A stretch of DNA of 64,000 nt. Source: Dermatemys mawii. Lineage: Eukaryota > Chordata > Testudines > Dermatemydidae. A program made the position numbers and the translations under genes. This document shows, one piece after another, positions 12,501 through 24,359 of the stretch. How positions within the stretch are numbered: the stretch's first letter is position 1; the number at the start of each line of letters is the position of its first letter. The notes below the pieces were generated by a model. That model had not been told where the DNA came from. It worked only from the letters and a program-made list of their open reading frames with translations, and made no database searches. The stretch is from assembly GCA_007922305.1 (NCBI GenBank), contig ML677385.1, positions 2,254,566 through 2,318,565 on the forward strand, given 5' to 3'.

Positions 12501-15351
12501 ACCTGCCAGTAAACAATGGATGGTCTTCCATATAATAGTACTCTTCAAAGTTAAAGCACCTAAGGATCTCAGAACATTCTATAGGCACTAAAACACCCTG
12601 AGAGATATGGAAGTAGTAGTATGCTTATTTGGCTGATAAAGGAATTGAGGGCTGAGAGAACTTCAGTGACCCAGACCAGAAGTCATTGTCATATCTGGCC
12701 TAGAGCTCTGGTCTCCTCATTCAAAGTCATAGAATCTCAGGGTTGGAAGGGACCTCAGGAGATCATCTAGTTCAAACCGCTGCTCAAAGCACAAGCTATC
12801 CCTATTTTTGCCCCATATCCCTAAATGGCCCCCTCAAGGATTGAACTCACAACCCTGGGTTTACCAGGCCAATGCTCAAACCACTGACCTGTCCTCCGTG
12901 TCCCCAAAGGCCTGTGCTTTGCCATAAGAAAATCCTTCCTTACCTAACTACTGTGAGATTAATTACTGATGGCTTGTCAGGCTTTTGAATTTATGTTCAG
13001 GAGCAGAAAGAGGGAAGGATGATCCCTGTGCAGCAATTGGAGGGGCCTGAAGTAAACAGGAGGAGAGCAGGGAGTTTCAAGGAATTGTGAAGAAGGTGGA
13101 GAATCTGTTTGGTAGAGACTGTTGACAAGAGAATGGATTGACTGGAGCAAGAGCGAGGCGTAGGAGATTTAGTGGGACCATCAAAGGAGCTAGGGACAAA
13201 CCGGAGATAAACAGGGAAGAGCCAGGTGAGCAGGGAACCTGAGCAAATGACCAAAATAGGAGCCATGTCGGGGGGAGGGGGGATGCTAATTAGAGAAACA
13301 TCCATTATCTGGGCCATGCTGCTTATACTGGGTGGGTGGACCTTGAAATTCACCTGGCTAGAAGAAGAAGCTGTACCAGTTGGCAGTAGTGCGGGGAGGA
13401 AGGAGGGCCTGCCAGCAAGGGAGAAGTAGAGAACTGATTTCTTAGTTCACTTTGCAATATCGAAGGACTTCAGTGCTCCAGGAGCAGGTGGTGTGGTTCT
13501 CGTGCATCCCTAACATGGAATGTGAAACCAAGATGCTAAGAAATAGCATTTTTCATTTTTAACATCAACTTCTACTTAATTTTTATTTTTTGCATAGAAC
13601 ACTGGTTGAGACCGTCTGTGTGTGTGCGTACATGCGCCTGCATTCACAATTTTTTGGTCATAAGCTGTGGGGTGTTTTGTTGGTCATGTTTAGGTTTATC
13701 AATGCTAGAAGACGAATTCTTCAGCCAATGCTGGATTCCAGCTGTTCCGAAACTCCAAAAACAAAGAAAAAAACAGCTCAAAACAGACCAGTTCAGAGGT
13801 TCTGGCCTGATTCCATTGCATCAGGAGTTGCTCAGCAGCAATCTAATGAACTTGCAATGTCAGATGGTAAGGAAAATTGGCTGGAACATGTATAGTAAAA
13901 ATGAATTCCTTATTTAAATGTCTTTATTACATAGAAATAAAGTGGCTTTTGTTGTTATGTTTTGGGGCATTTCCTGATGTAACTAAACTGCTGTGTTGAT
14001 AGTCTGGAAAAAATTGACAGAAATTTCTCTCTCAGAATTTTAGCTAAATACTTGGATTTTCTGGTGTATGATATATAGAAAAAAAATGAGTTTCAAGAAT
14101 GTTGTTTAGGTTTCTCAAAGTCAAACACTCGGAATTTAGGAAATATCAGAATTAAAGTTGCCCACACAACCTTAATTCTTTGTCCTAGTACATATATATT
14201 ATGATAGAATTTTTAGTTACATGATCATGTATTATTTTTCCCAGAGTGGAAGAGCCAGACTTGTTACATGGGGCCTCCTGACTCTCCACGCTGTTCTCAT
14301 TCCTACAGACCACACTGCCTTACTGCCCAAGGTACTACAGCTCCCATTGAATTCTCATGTAGTGTTGTGTGCTCAGTGCTGCAAATCAGGCCCCAAGAGT
14401 CTCACATATGGGCACTGAGAAAATGAGGAATATATAATTAGCAACCACCTGTTGAACTTTTGGTTTAAATGACTTGGCTAGTATCATGTAGGAACTTTGT
14501 GGCCGAGGCAAAAATAGACCCAGTTATCCCTCCTGGCTAGCATCCAACTGCCTTAATCACAGGACCAGCCTTTCCCTTCCTGCAGTCCCCTGCCTCAGGT
14601 CCTTACTCACCTTGCAGTGTCTGCTTCAAGGGCCTGATCTGACTCCCAGTGAAGTCAATAGGAAAGCTGACAGTAACTGTTGACAGGGTGGGTGAGGTGA
14701 TATCATCTTTTATTGGACTCTAATATCCTGGGAGCAACAAAGCTACAACAACACTGCAATCAATTGTTGACATCAATGGGAGCTAAATAAGGCAGCAGTG
14801 TCATCCATTTAAGTAACCCTGGTTTACTCCCTGAGCATCTTCCACCCTGTGCATTGAATGAGGTAGGGGTGCATTGGGAGATATTAGTTTGTGATCATGT
14901 AATTAAAGACTGCATCATGCATGCACACAAAGGGACCAAAAAGAGACTTGCAATCTCAATTCTGACATTTCCTAACTTTTAAGTGCTTGACTTTGAAACC
15001 TAAATAACAGTTAGTTGTTGTATGTAATTTCCAAGGTATCCTATTAATAAAACAAATTCTTTAGTGTAATGTTAAATATAAATTCTGATTTGATCATTGT
15101 TTTCAGTTTACTAATTGTATATATATTTTTATCTTTCAGGAGCTGTTGTAACAATTACAGCTCCGGTCAACATGAATGTAGACAGTCTCCAATCTCTGTC
15201 ATCTGATGGTGCTACTTTGGCTGTTCAGCAAGTTATGATGGCAGGACAAAGTGAGGATGAATCTGTGGATAGTGGTGAAGATGATGGCGCAGACCTCTCA
15301 ACAACAAACATCAGTGGGCTTGTTTTGGATAACAGTGATTCTCTGCAGTAG
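3342..15351 (+). CDS. PKNOX1: PKNOX1 (PREP1) TALE homeodomain transcription factor, 3' seven coding exons
   Basis: Seven exons (3342-3512, 6066-6165, 7330-7427, 11102-11230, 12253-12329, 13694-13866, 15140-15351) join in frame into 960 nt, giving 319 residues plus TAG. The product is a nuclear TALE-class DNA-binding protein that heterodimerises with PBX proteins. The visible part runs from the second half of the MEIS/PBX-interaction region (starts [18 protein letters not shown]) through a Gln-rich linker and the homeodomain (ends [12 protein letters not shown], with the HPYP three-residue-loop motif) to a C-terminal tail ending [12 protein letters not shown]. The length matches the human protein from about residue 118 to its end, as I remember it. 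All introns are GT-AG, and there is no frameshift or premature stop. The start codon and N-terminal exons lie left of the window. The gene converges on CBS, as in human 21q22.3. Confidence 0.97.
3513..6065 (+). other. PKNOX1 intron
   Basis: GT-AG intron. About 40% of it is a 1051-bp nonautonomous element (4220-5270). A weak copy of an amniote repeat containing TTTGAAGTCAATGGGA lies around 5540-5552. Nothing else is recognisable. Confidence 0.85.
4220..5270. mobile_element. 1051-bp nonautonomous hAT-like element
   Basis: It begins TAGGGTGACCAGG, the same terminus as the 124-bp MITEs, and ends AAAGTTGGCAAGCCTC, a decayed inverse ACCCTA end. An imperfect 8-bp duplication flanks it: TTTCCCTG (4212-4219) and TTTCCATG (5271-5278). 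The interior is GC-rich, with a long C-rich tract at 4680-5160 built from degenerate units of CCCCAnCCC type. Its open frames are not genes. Confidence 0.85.
6066..6165 (+). CDS. PKNOX1: PKNOX1 coding exon: linker
   Basis: The acceptor TCTAG is at 6061-6065 and the donor GTATGA at 6166. The 100 nt encode [14 protein letters not shown] and then [18 protein letters not shown], with one base of a glycine codon left over. This is a conserved low-complexity linker between the PBX-interaction region and the homeodomain. Confidence 0.95.
6355..6646. mobile_element. Nonautonomous hAT element
   Basis: The left end is TAGAGGTTCTCAACC and the right end is GGTTGAGAATCCCTG, forming imperfect terminal inverted repeats. 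The flanking 8-mers GTGTATAC (6347-6354) and GTATATAC (6647-6654) differ at one position and look like a target duplication. The interior is C-rich and noncoding. Confidence 0.85.
6669..6724. repeat. Perfect 17-bp inverted repeat (hairpin)
   Basis: ACATTGCACAGAAATAT at 6669-6685 is exactly complementary to ATATTTCTGTGCAATGT at 6708-6724, with a 22-nt loop. Pairing continues outward through an A-rich/T-rich flank with mismatches. It lies in a PKNOX1 intron in sense orientation. It may be a tiny palindromic transposon or a precursor-like hairpin. Confidence 0.75.
7330..7427 (+). CDS. PKNOX1: PKNOX1 coding exon: linker
   Basis: The exon starts after AAAG at 7326-7329 and completes the split glycine codon. 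It ends CAG before GTTTGT at 7428. Its 98 nt encode [17 protein letters not shown] and then [15 protein letters not shown], very close to the mammalian protein. Confidence 0.94.
10157..10202. repeat. (TA)n-(AC)n compound microsatellite
   Basis: About ten TA units (10157-10176) are followed by about eleven AC units (10180-10202). Confidence 0.95.
10205..10268. repeat. 24-bp inverted repeat, one mismatch (hairpin)
   Basis: 10205-10228 (begins CACCAGCTCCTTTAAG) pairs with 10245-10268 (ends TTAAAGGAGCTGGTG). There is one mismatch in 24 and the loop is 16 nt, A/T only. It directly abuts the AC microsatellite in a PKNOX1 intron. Confidence 0.8.
11102..11230 (+). CDS. PKNOX1: PKNOX1 coding exon: start of the homeodomain
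   Basis: The acceptor GCAG ends at 11101 and the donor GTAAGG begins at 11231. The 129 nt are 43 codons in phase 0. They encode [19 protein letters not shown] and then the first part of the homeodomain, [20 protein letters not shown], ending QHIG just before the TALE loop. Confidence 0.97.
11231..12252 (+). other. PKNOX1 intron
   Basis: GT-AG intron inside the homeodomain coding region. A degraded foldback lies at 11861-11939 (TTCATCAGCAC against GTGCTGGTGAA). It ends in a long T-tract before the acceptor. Confidence 0.8.
12253..12329 (+). CDS. PKNOX1: PKNOX1 coding exon: TALE loop and helix 2 of the homeodomain
   Basis: A long T-tract leads to TTAG at 12249-12252, and the donor GTAAGA starts at 12330. 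The 77 nt encode [20 protein letters not shown] and LQVNN, with two bases of the Trp codon of the WFIN recognition helix. The three-residue-loop signature (PYP) is intact. Confidence 0.97.
12530..12725. repeat. MIR-like CORE-SINE remnant
   Basis: The order of motifs (GGCTGATAAAGGAATTGAGG, then GAGAACTTCAGTGACCCAGA, then GGCCTAGAGCTCTGGTCTC) follows the MIR core: gauge of A-rich stretch, 'gagg...agaga', 'cttgcccaagg' equivalent. It is strongly diverged. Confidence 0.5.
12726..12900. mobile_element. CR1-like fragment with a tRNA-like segment
   Basis: GTCATAGAATCTCAGGGTTG and GGACCTCAGGAGATCATCTA are hallmarks of reptile CR1-type repeats. The second half (GGATTGAACTCACAACCCTG onward) resembles a tRNA-derived tail with a B-box-like sequence. 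Confidence 0.7.
13694..13866 (+). CDS. PKNOX1: PKNOX1 coding exon: recognition helix and C-terminal linker
   Basis: The acceptor TTTAG ends at 13693, and the first base completes the Trp codon. It encodes [20 protein letters not shown], then a Lys-rich stretch ([20 protein letters not shown]) and [16 protein letters not shown]. The donor GTAAGG begins at 13867. Asn and the Arg cluster of the recognition helix are conserved. Confidence 0.97.
13867..15139 (+). other. PKNOX1 intron
   Basis: GT-AG intron. It carries a truncated copy (about 14685-14762) of a repeat found more completely at 35555-35762. Otherwise nothing is recognisable. Confidence 0.8.
14685..14762. repeat. Amniote interspersed repeat, truncated copy
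   Basis: It shares GGGTGGGTGAGGT and TCTAATATCCTGGGA plus CAACAAAGCTACAACA with the copy at 35555-35762. The two copies therefore belong to one dispersed family. Confidence 0.65.
15140..15351 (+). CDS. PKNOX1: PKNOX1 terminal coding exon
   Basis: The acceptor TTTCAG ends at 15139. The exon encodes [20 protein letters not shown], then an acidic stretch ([19 protein letters not shown]), and ends [12 protein letters not shown] with TAG at 15349-15351. The acidic C-terminus is typical of PKNOX1. Confidence 0.96.
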
Positions 15352-18300
15352 GAAGCAAGAGGATGTGACAAAATATTTAGGAAAACAAATGGACTGACGG
15401 ACTGTTTTTATAGTTTGCACAGCAAACGTTTTACACAAGTTTTATTTCTAATATGTTTTATATGTAGATATAGAAGGGTGCACTTTTTTGTATTTCATAG
15501 TAAGCTTAAAGAGTGTCTTTGCAGGTGCAGCAACTTCTTTCAAATGTGTTTTTGAATTTTGAAGAGGGGTTAGGTTTTTGTTCTTTTTAATTTTAAAAAA
15601 TTGCATCTTGTAATATAATGAACCACATAAATATCCCTTTTGTTCTCGCATTAGATTGAAAGTGCTACAATTTCTAAATACTTATGCAATTTCAATTAGG
15701 TCTGTTATTTAATGCAACTCTTGGTTGGCTAACTGTAAATTCAAAGCATGTGGCACTTGATCATTAAGTTAGACACACATTTGAAAGATGCTTCTGCACC
15801 TTAAAAACTGCCAGTCTGAGGTGGGCAACAACACACAAAGAAAATGGAAATGTGTGATTCAGTAGCGAATGTGTGACAGTTAAATAAGTTTTATTTCTCT
15901 CATAGTCAGTGAGCTTGTTTATCATTTGCTATAAAAACTCCTATTTTTGCCTTGGCGGGATTATTGGATAAAAAAATATTTTTATAAATTCAGTAGGAAT
16001 TGGAATGACAACTGTACTGAGCATGAGAAAAAAATTTCCAGAAAGGGAAAATAAATGTTTAGTATTCCTATTTGGAAGATTCTGAAAATTTGACCAAATT
16101 TAATAAACATGCCTAATGCTAGTGTTCCATGGTTCTCTGCTATCCCATAGCGGTATAGTATATTTGATAATAGCATAAGATGGGCCCACAGTTTGATGGG
16201 ATTTTGATATTGTCAAACTTTGATTTATATATGTGTAAACTAATGCTCAAATTACATTTAACTCTGTACCTAAACTCGTATCTGAAGATATTTGCTAAAT
16301 AAGTATTCAGGTAAGTAAGTACAATTATCCACAAAATTTCTAGTAATCAACAGAAAAACTTAATATTTCACGTTTTTTCAGTCTGATTTTTAAAAACGAA
16401 AAACTGACTGGCTAGTTTTTCCACCTCAGTTATGTTATTGAATTTGAAATTTTTTTCCACGTACAAAAAATATAATTTATCGATTATATAAAGAATCTTT
16501 TCATGTACAAACGTCACTATCAGAATTTATAACAGGCTTGTAAAAATCCTTGTGTGACTTTTAACAGACTCCAGAACTAGTGAAGAAAATAGATTTATCT
16601 GTGATAATGGTTAATTTCAGTTTATCCACAGATCTTAAGTTGTGTATTGTTATTTCTGAACACCTGTTATAGACACTTCATGCTGAAAAAGTTGGTATTT
16701 CCTCATTGTTCAGTGAATATAACAGTAGACTCAAGAAGTCTTGTAGCAGGACAGTGTGAAAAGGAGGGTGCTACCTTCAAATCTTAAGCACTGATTGAGC
16801 AAAGCACTTAGTTATGTGCTTAACTGTAAGCACCCACTTAAAGCCATTCGACAAAATATCCAAGCATGTGCTCAGATCCCATTGACTTCAGTGGGGTTAA
16901 ACCATATACTTGAAATTAAACACATGCTTAAGTGCTTTGTTGAATTGGGGTTTTAAAGTCTGCTTTACTAAGCAAATTACAGGCAGCATGAACAGAGACC
17001 TTGACAGGAGATGGTAAAAATTTGTTACATGTACATAGAGGGCAAATTTATTTTTCAGAGGTTACTATTAAAAAACCTTGTTTTACTGGTATGGGGCTAC
17101 ACTCGCCACTAGCATAAGCAGCTGACTTTGCTACTGTAGCACCTACTTATGCCTGTAGTGAATTGGCCCTGTTGATTCATCTGCAGTAATGAGGTATGAT
17201 GGTTAGAATTATTAAAGTTTTTAAAGTATTTGTTTTAATCCAACTTTTCCTGTTTTTGCCTCTAATACCCTTTCCCTATGTACTGAGCAGTTTAAAGAAA
17301 ATTCTAAGAGTGTATAATGAAAGATTTAATTATGAAAACTGGTATAATATAATTGATTTAAGGCATGCTGACAAGTCCAATTTGACCCAAAAATTAAAAG
17401 GCCACAGTCAACTTCAAAAATCAAACTCCTGTCTGAAAACATTTTGCCTACTATTGTTACAAGCAACACCTAAGATGAATATAACTGACAGAGATTGAAA
17501 GCAAAAATACTTTTCTCTATCTTTTCAATTTGTTTATCATTTGCTTCTGCCAGAACTTTGTTTTCAGTGTTTCCATGGCAGAGCCATTTTTTCCTGTTGT
17601 ATTATGTATGTTTTTCATGCAACAGTAGGTGAGAGGAAAAATATTTTTAAGGCTAGATTCTGCCAACTTTGTTCATGTTTAGGAGCAGTTGAAGCCACAG
17701 TGCTGCAAATACTTACATACGTGAGTAGAATAATGTGCTGCTCAATACGGGTAATGCTGGCAGAATTGAGTTCTCACAAAATACGAAAATGTGATTTTAA
17801 AAAATATATATATTGGCAGGGAGGAACTCAGGCAGGTATAGTATCTGAAACTTTTAACTCAGTTGAAAATAACTAGATTTCACGTTGACGATGTCCCATT
17901 TTGATTTTACGAAAGCAAGCTTGTACAGATCATTACACCAATTAAAAGTGTTTTCTTGGATTTTTTCGTTAGTTCCAATGGAAATATATATATTTGTATT
18001 CAATAGAATAAGTAAGTATTCTCACTGGTGTTTGCAGTATTTAGCTAGTGCACAAGGACCTGGAGGTGAAATTGACTGGAAAGTTACTAGTGACAAAAGA
18101 AAATGGAGTAATCCATTTTTTAATGTCAATCTCAAGAAAACTGCAAAAAATAATCAATATAGTGAAAAGTAAACTATATTTATAAAATTACTTCAGTTTT
18201 AATAATCAACGGTACTGTTTAACAAACTATGGGGCCAAATTTTTTTCAAGGACTGACATCTAATAACTAAAACTACAACATTTAAAAAAAATCATGGAAA

Positions 18301-20400
18301 TTGTGCAAAATTAAAACAGATGCACATGATTGTAATTAAGTTAATTTAAGTTATTAGTGATTCAATTTTTGGTACCAAACATACTTGGGAGCAATTAATG
18401 AATAACTATTCAGTCTATGCAAGATGAAAGTCGCCCCTCCAGCCATACCTGTTGGATTTTTAGGTACTCTATTGTTGTATTTTTGGTCTTTTATTTTTGA
18501 TAATCATTCAGACAAAACATTCACCAAAAATTCAACTGGGTTTAAAGTTGACCAGGCAAAATATAATTTGGAGAGCATGTTGGAAATATAAGTAACCTTC
18601 ATTCCCTTGTGAAAATCTAAGATATTGAACACTTGAAGTTCTATATAGTGAAACATTTCTATTTCTAAACAATTCTCCCCTCTGCCATAGTAAATAGAAT
18701 GTATTCAGATGGTAATCATCTCCCCCAAAAAGCAAAGCTAGCCAAGAAAACTCAATGAGAATGCAGGTTTACCTGTAGTATTCAAATGAATAAAGTAAAA
18801 CCTAAACAGGTATTACTTCTGAATTGTTGAATGTATTGCTGAAGAGTACTGCTGGAAACATTTAGGATTTGACTGAACTTTATTGTTGTTTCATTGTAGA
18901 TTGAATAGCTACGTTGACTTTGCCAAACCCAAATCTGATTTTTCTAGGCTTCCTAAACTCTTTCAAGTATTTTATTTTTTGCATTCTAAAATAATTTTAC
19001 TTAATCATCCAGCATGAAGGAGAATGAAAGATGCGCAAGTATGCTATTAAAAGGTCACCCTAACCATGTCATTTGGTTACCTGTGCAACATGGAAATGGA
19101 AATGTTGTTCTGCTCTGTAGTTCTGTAGGATCTACTGAATAATCACTCTTTCTTCTTTTTTTTTCTTCTTTTTTTCGACTGTGTGAGAGCGCGCGCCTTT
19201 TTACAAACTTACTAACCTTGTAGTCTACTGTCAAAATATTTACCGATTGTTATTAGATACCCATGTTTTCAGATGGTGACAGAAATGACCCTTCAATCTT
19301 CCACTGTTTTAGCAACATTTGTTCTATAAAACTGACAATCTTTAAAATGTGAACACTGTAAATTTAGCTTTTCTTGGATAGTTGTCTTTTAAGGGATATT
19401 GTGAAGCAACTGATCTATCAAAGCAAAGAAAAATTAAAAATCAGAACATGCTTCATGGATGATGGATTTTTACATGAACAGTTTCTGTGAATGGAAAAAG
19501 CATGCCTTATCTTTAAACTTAAAGCATTCACATTAATTATATTAGCATTATTTAGTTCAACATCAGTCGTATTTTCAGGAATCTGTAACAGAGCTGGAAA
19601 ATATCATATCAAAATAGTTACTCAAGATTTTTGTCTGGGACAGTTTTTTGTCCTTTTATGTTATGTTTCCACAAATGCAGAAAAAAATTTTAATGTTTTT
19701 TTGATAGGAGAGGGGGGCTGTAATTTTGGCAATTGAAAAGTTGCTTTGAGGAATGAAAGACTTATCAGGTAGTTAGTCTGTGATATGTGTGTTGTTTTTG
19801 TTGCTCTGAAATTGTTAATTAAAATGGCATGGACATTGAACTTCCAAAAAGTGGCTTCCAGGCATGTACATTAACGGCTTTTTTCAAAACACTTTCAGAA
19901 GGATATTTTTCCTGTGCAATGCAGTACAAATCCTATGTGCAACTTGTTTTTTTTTTTTAAAGGCAGATAGACTTTAATGGATTTCCAGAACTATCATGCG
20001 CTATTAGATCAGAAATCCTCACTTTAAAAAGCAGATAAGCTTTTTAGGTGATTACAGTTGCATTTCCTCCAGAGTCATTACTTTGCTGGATATGTAATTA
20101 TAAGTTCATACAAATATTTTCAAAGTCAACAATGGTTTTCTGATTACTCTGCAACTCTGCTATGTGTCCATGACAGAGAGAGAGATTTTGCTGGTCACAC
20201 TTCATACTAGGAATATATTTATAAATAGTTCATAAAGGGTATAATGATGATTATAATAGAGTTAATGATTATAAAGGTTATAGACATGAGTAGTGTGTTA
20301 TAGTTAGTCTTAGACATGTCAGTATTTTATTATATCTTTAATGTGACATTTAAACCACAGATTCAAAGCTGTCCTGAGAATAATTAAACTTACAATAACC
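15352..20400 (+). other. PKNOX1: PKNOX1 3' UTR and downstream AT-rich DNA (3' end not determined)
   Basis: After the stop codon come about 5 kb of AT-rich DNA with few recognisable transposons, unlike the flanking regions. That fits a long 3' UTR. AATAAA hexamers occur at 16050-16055, 16102-16107, 18789-18794 and 20418-20423, and I cannot tell which is used. The ORFs here are short and show no recognisable domain. Confidence 0.5.
16794..16947. repeat. Foldback (MITE-like) repeat
   Basis: CAAAGCACTTAGTTATGTGC near the left end is roughly complementary to CACATGCTTAAGTGCTTTG near the right end. The middle carries CCCATTGACTTCAGTGGG, itself palindromic. Related CATTGAAGTCAATGG-type pieces recur in the window, so it is an old dispersed family. 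Confidence 0.55.
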
Positions 20401-20493
20401 ACCTAGCAGCACAGCATAATAAATCAATTAACTCCACTAGCCTTCCCTAATCAAGGGCAGTTAACAATGTACATCAGATAATGACTACAAATT

Positions 20494-20495
<2 letters not shown>

Positions 20496-20524
<29 letters not shown>
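20496..20524. repeat. (AC)n microsatellite
   Basis: About 14 AC units. Confidence 0.95.
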
Positions 20525-22129
20525 GCCTTTCAGCCACAGTTCATGGACATATATCCTCATCCTTCCTCCAAAACACTTACAAATGGCTTTACTAGGAGGT
20601 GATAGAGATGGCTTTAAGCAACCTATTTCCTTTCTTGATACCAAAGCAATTGATTAACCACTTATTACGGTATCTAATAAGCCTTTATTAACCCTTTTGT
20701 AAACAGTTTATAAATGCACCTTTTAATATACAGTGAGAATTTTTTAAAAACCTACACTTAATAAAAGGAAACACATATACACATAAGGTTAAAATAACCC
20801 TCTAACTTAAACTGACACAAGTCATAAAATCAGAGTTCTGTCAAATGTTTGGTTCATTCCCCATTTAATAGTGCCAAGGGAATTGCAGGACAATGCAAGT
20901 GCCCACTACTGCATTCCTGGCATACTCAAAATCCTATTGAAATCAGTGGGAGTTTTAAGCGTGCAAGGCATGCAGGATCTAGCCTATCATCTGTTAAAGA
21001 GCCCACTGTTAGGAAACCCCTGCAAAATCTAGAGCTGGGACAATAGGCCAGATCCCAACTTTACTTCTTAAAAGATTAATAATTTAAATAAAGCATGATC
21101 TAAAGCCTACTGATGTCACTGAAAAATCTCCCATTGAATTAAATGGACTTTGGATCAGGCCTGTTGTTCCCTTGACTTCAGCTGGGCTATTCACACAAAA
21201 CACAGGAGATCAGAATAATTTCCAGCCTTCTTTCTCTGTATATTGGTTCAGGTTAGTTTTTGGCGGACGCTGAATGTTGCTTGAAGTAGGTTTTGTGTAA
21301 CATTAGTATTAAAATAAAAACATCACAATGGAGAAGAGAGGAGATTTTTGTCTCAATCCAAATGTCTCTACTTTATGGGGTTTTATTACTCGTGAAAAGT
21401 GTGCAGATCATACTGATGGTCATTGGTGAAACTGAGTATTTCTTACATATAGCACTTAATCCACAAAAGAAAATGAGCGGCCTTTAATCATAGGGGGAAA
21501 AATAAACCAGGTGCTGCCTTTTGTTTTGATATTTATAAAAAATATATACTTCTAATGTGGAATACAATTCTGTTACAAACCTCGGCTGGTCTTGCAGTCC
21601 TTAACCTCTTAATTTGCGTGTGGGTAAACATGTGTCAATACACCTCTGCTGGTCTGGCGCAGGTATGATGTCTTGGAAACCTTTGACACGTGTATGAATC
21701 TGTCTTAAGCATTTTTTCAATGTGCATGTTTTCTTCCAAATATTAAGGAAAAAAGATTTTCAGAGATGACAAGTCGATTTATCTCCATCGCTTCTATTAA
21801 TTTCAGTGGGTATGTTATAGCTAAATTGCCAAGTCAGCTTTGAAAATCTTAATCAAAAGGACTATAATGCTATAGTTCTGATCTTCAGATGTGTCCACCT
21901 GGATAGAAGTTGTGGATGCAGCACATGTCTCAAGGTCAGGTCCTTTCATCAGAGAATATATGTCTGGAAAAGACTGACAGCAGTCACATCTATAAGCATA
22001 TTCATATAAAGGTTTAACAGGTGTTCAGATGGAAAAATATGGCACAGAGATGTCAGACCTTTGGAGAGAGAAGCTAATCTAGATAAGCTGCCTGTAAACC
22101 TTGCTTTTTTTTTTTTTTTTTTTAAGATG

Positions 22130-22420
22130 TGTTGTGCAAATACACATTCCATGAGCCTCCTACCTTCCCCACTACTTCAGAGGTTACATACGGCAATGCG
22201 AAGGAACTGAGGGAGGTGGCAGACACACCTCTTTTATGTCCTTGCCTGAGAGCACAAGGGGAGCAGGAGCACATGAACCACCTTGTGGTACTGCTGGCAA
22301 AAGTCTCTGATGCGAGTGAATTGGGAACACATACACCTGCAGTGGAATGTATACAGTATGTGCACAACACATTTCAAAGAAGAACATTTCCTATAGGTAA
22401 GTAACTGTTTTTGCAGGTAG
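22130..22420. repeat. Probable interspersed repeat fragment
   Basis: The sequence is GC-richer than its surroundings. It contains CACCTGCAGTGGAATGTATA and ends with ATAGGTAAGTAACTG, reminiscent of a dispersed reptile retroelement. Reciprocal open frames on both strands (22129-22404 plus, 22122-22370 minus) are chance. The assignment is weak. Confidence 0.3.
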
Positions 22421-23117
22421 CTTTGACTTTGTGCATTGACATGCTGAAAGAGCACACAATAGAGGTCCACTCCTTAGTAGTTCACTCTAATGTGTCATAG
22501 TTTTATGTAACAGGAATTTAGAGGGGTCATGTTAAAAGGAGGGTGACAAGTAATGTAGGCTCAAACTTGACATACCTTAATATTGTTGCTATCTGGGGAA
22601 GAAAACCCCATCAAGTCTATATATGATTACAGAAAATAATAACTGAGAATGCTTTGCAAAATTATCACACCAAGCTCAGGCAGAAGCCAAAATTTGATTT
22701 GTAATATATATAAAATCAATTTATTTTTAAAAGCGGAAAATGTTTTTGTGTTTTCATTGAATATTTTCACTATATTTTCAGGGCAGAGGGTGTGGGGGAG
22801 GGTGTGCGCACATACATGTGCAGTTTTGCAGATGTGCAAACTAATGATCACCTGTAAATCCTGATTTGCATACAGACATACTTGTACATGCTGCAAAATA
22901 ACCTTAGTGCATATGCAAATCGATTACCTACAGAAGTGTTTGAACAGCTTAGTGCAATCACTCTGGAAAATCTGAGCCTCAAAGTAAATATATACATAAA
23001 TACGAGCAATACTCTATTCTAAATACAGACAACAGTAAACGACACAGGACAGCACCACTAGAACTAAAATACACACCTTCCTGCATGAAGTTGTGAACTA
23101 GACAAACTTGAGATATA

Positions 23118-23410
23118 CAGCAGACTCTCGATTATCCAGGATGATAGAGAAAAAAATAATCCTGATTAATAAAATCCCAGGTAATCACCATCCATAGGAA
23201 ATATAGGGAGGGGGGTTGGTTCGCCAGCTACCCTGCGCCGGGGGAGGGGGTGTTGGTTCACTGGCTGCCCTGCGCCCTGGTGGTGGTTTGTGCTTGGGGC
23301 AGCAACAAAGCCAGAGCCACCCCTGTGAGTTACGTGTATTTTTTTTTTTTTGACATCCCGGTTAATCCACAACCTGGTTAACCCGATCCTGGATAATGGA
23401 GAGTCTACTG
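23118..23410. mobile_element. Tigger/pogo-like nonautonomous DNA transposon
   Basis: Terminal inverted repeats CAGCAGACTCTCGATTATCC (left) and GGATAATGGAGAGTCTACTG (right) bound a 293-bp noncoding element. TA dinucleotides at 23116-23117 and 23411-23412 fit the target preference of the Tc1/mariner-pogo group. The CAG...CTG ends and 'gattatcc' motif are typical of Tigger elements. Confidence 0.88.
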
Positions 23411-24359
23411 TATGTCTTCTTTTCCCCTTTTAAATACATTCTGACAACAATTCAAAGGAAGCTTTATTACAAAGGCTATTTTTCTTATACAGAGCTTTTT
23501 CCCTTAATATGTTAATACAGTTGACCTAAGAAGGAGTAACATGAACTAATTCATTATAATATAGTGAAATATATACACAGATCAAGAGTGTGGCTGTTTC
23601 TTGTGCTCATACAAATATTGACATTTGTACAAAACAAGACTATTATTTATTTGCTATTTGTCAGTTCTTTCTATTTAAAAAGTTTATTATACAATCAAAG
23701 GGCAGAAACAATACCATGTGACATACATGACCAATCTCACAACAAATAATGAATAGTCAAAAATGAACAGTTCTGATATACCTCATTGACTGAAATTTGT
23801 TTGCATGAAGTATTCTATAGAAAATGAATATATTTGCAAACTGATCCTGATTTCCTCAAATGGTCTGCAAACAAGACAGACAACTAAATTCATTGTCTAA
23901 TATATTCAAACTTGAAATAATGCACAGGATGTTAGTTCCATTTGTATAATTTTAAATACCTGCATAGCAGGTAATTAAGACCTGTAATGGGAAAATGGTT
24001 CTGCTGCTTCAGGCATTAAACATTAGCAATGGAGGTCTGGTAAAGTTTGGGGATTGTAATGGATTGTATGTATACCATAGTTCTCTCTCTGGAATGGATC
24101 ATCTCTGTGTTTGGTGGGTGGCTTTCTCCTCTGATTTAAAAGAAGAATAAAAACCTTAGTGCTACTGTGAGCTTAGGGACTTTCACCTTCAGCTCAAATG
24201 CAAAAGAACTAGTGATGGAGTTGCTTGAACTGAAATTACAAGTTCTGTGCCAGAGACGTGCACTCTGCAAACACCTGTAATATTTTTATGCAGCCACGGA
24301 TTCTTATTGATTGGGTCCTGTCTGAAGTTTTGAATGGACCCCCAGATACTTTGGTTAGT

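Larger units (their letters stand above)
12330..13693 (+). other. PKNOX1 intron
   Basis: GT-AG intron splitting the Trp codon of the recognition helix. It contains a MIR-like SINE remnant (12530-12725) and a CR1-like fragment (12726-12900). The minus-strand open frame at 12997-13353 has no recognisable domain. Confidence 0.85.

Noticed and set aside
13606..13917. 103-codon plus-strand frame overlapping the PKNOX1 homeodomain exon
   Set aside because: Wrong frame; the homeodomain reads in the frame of 13694-13866.
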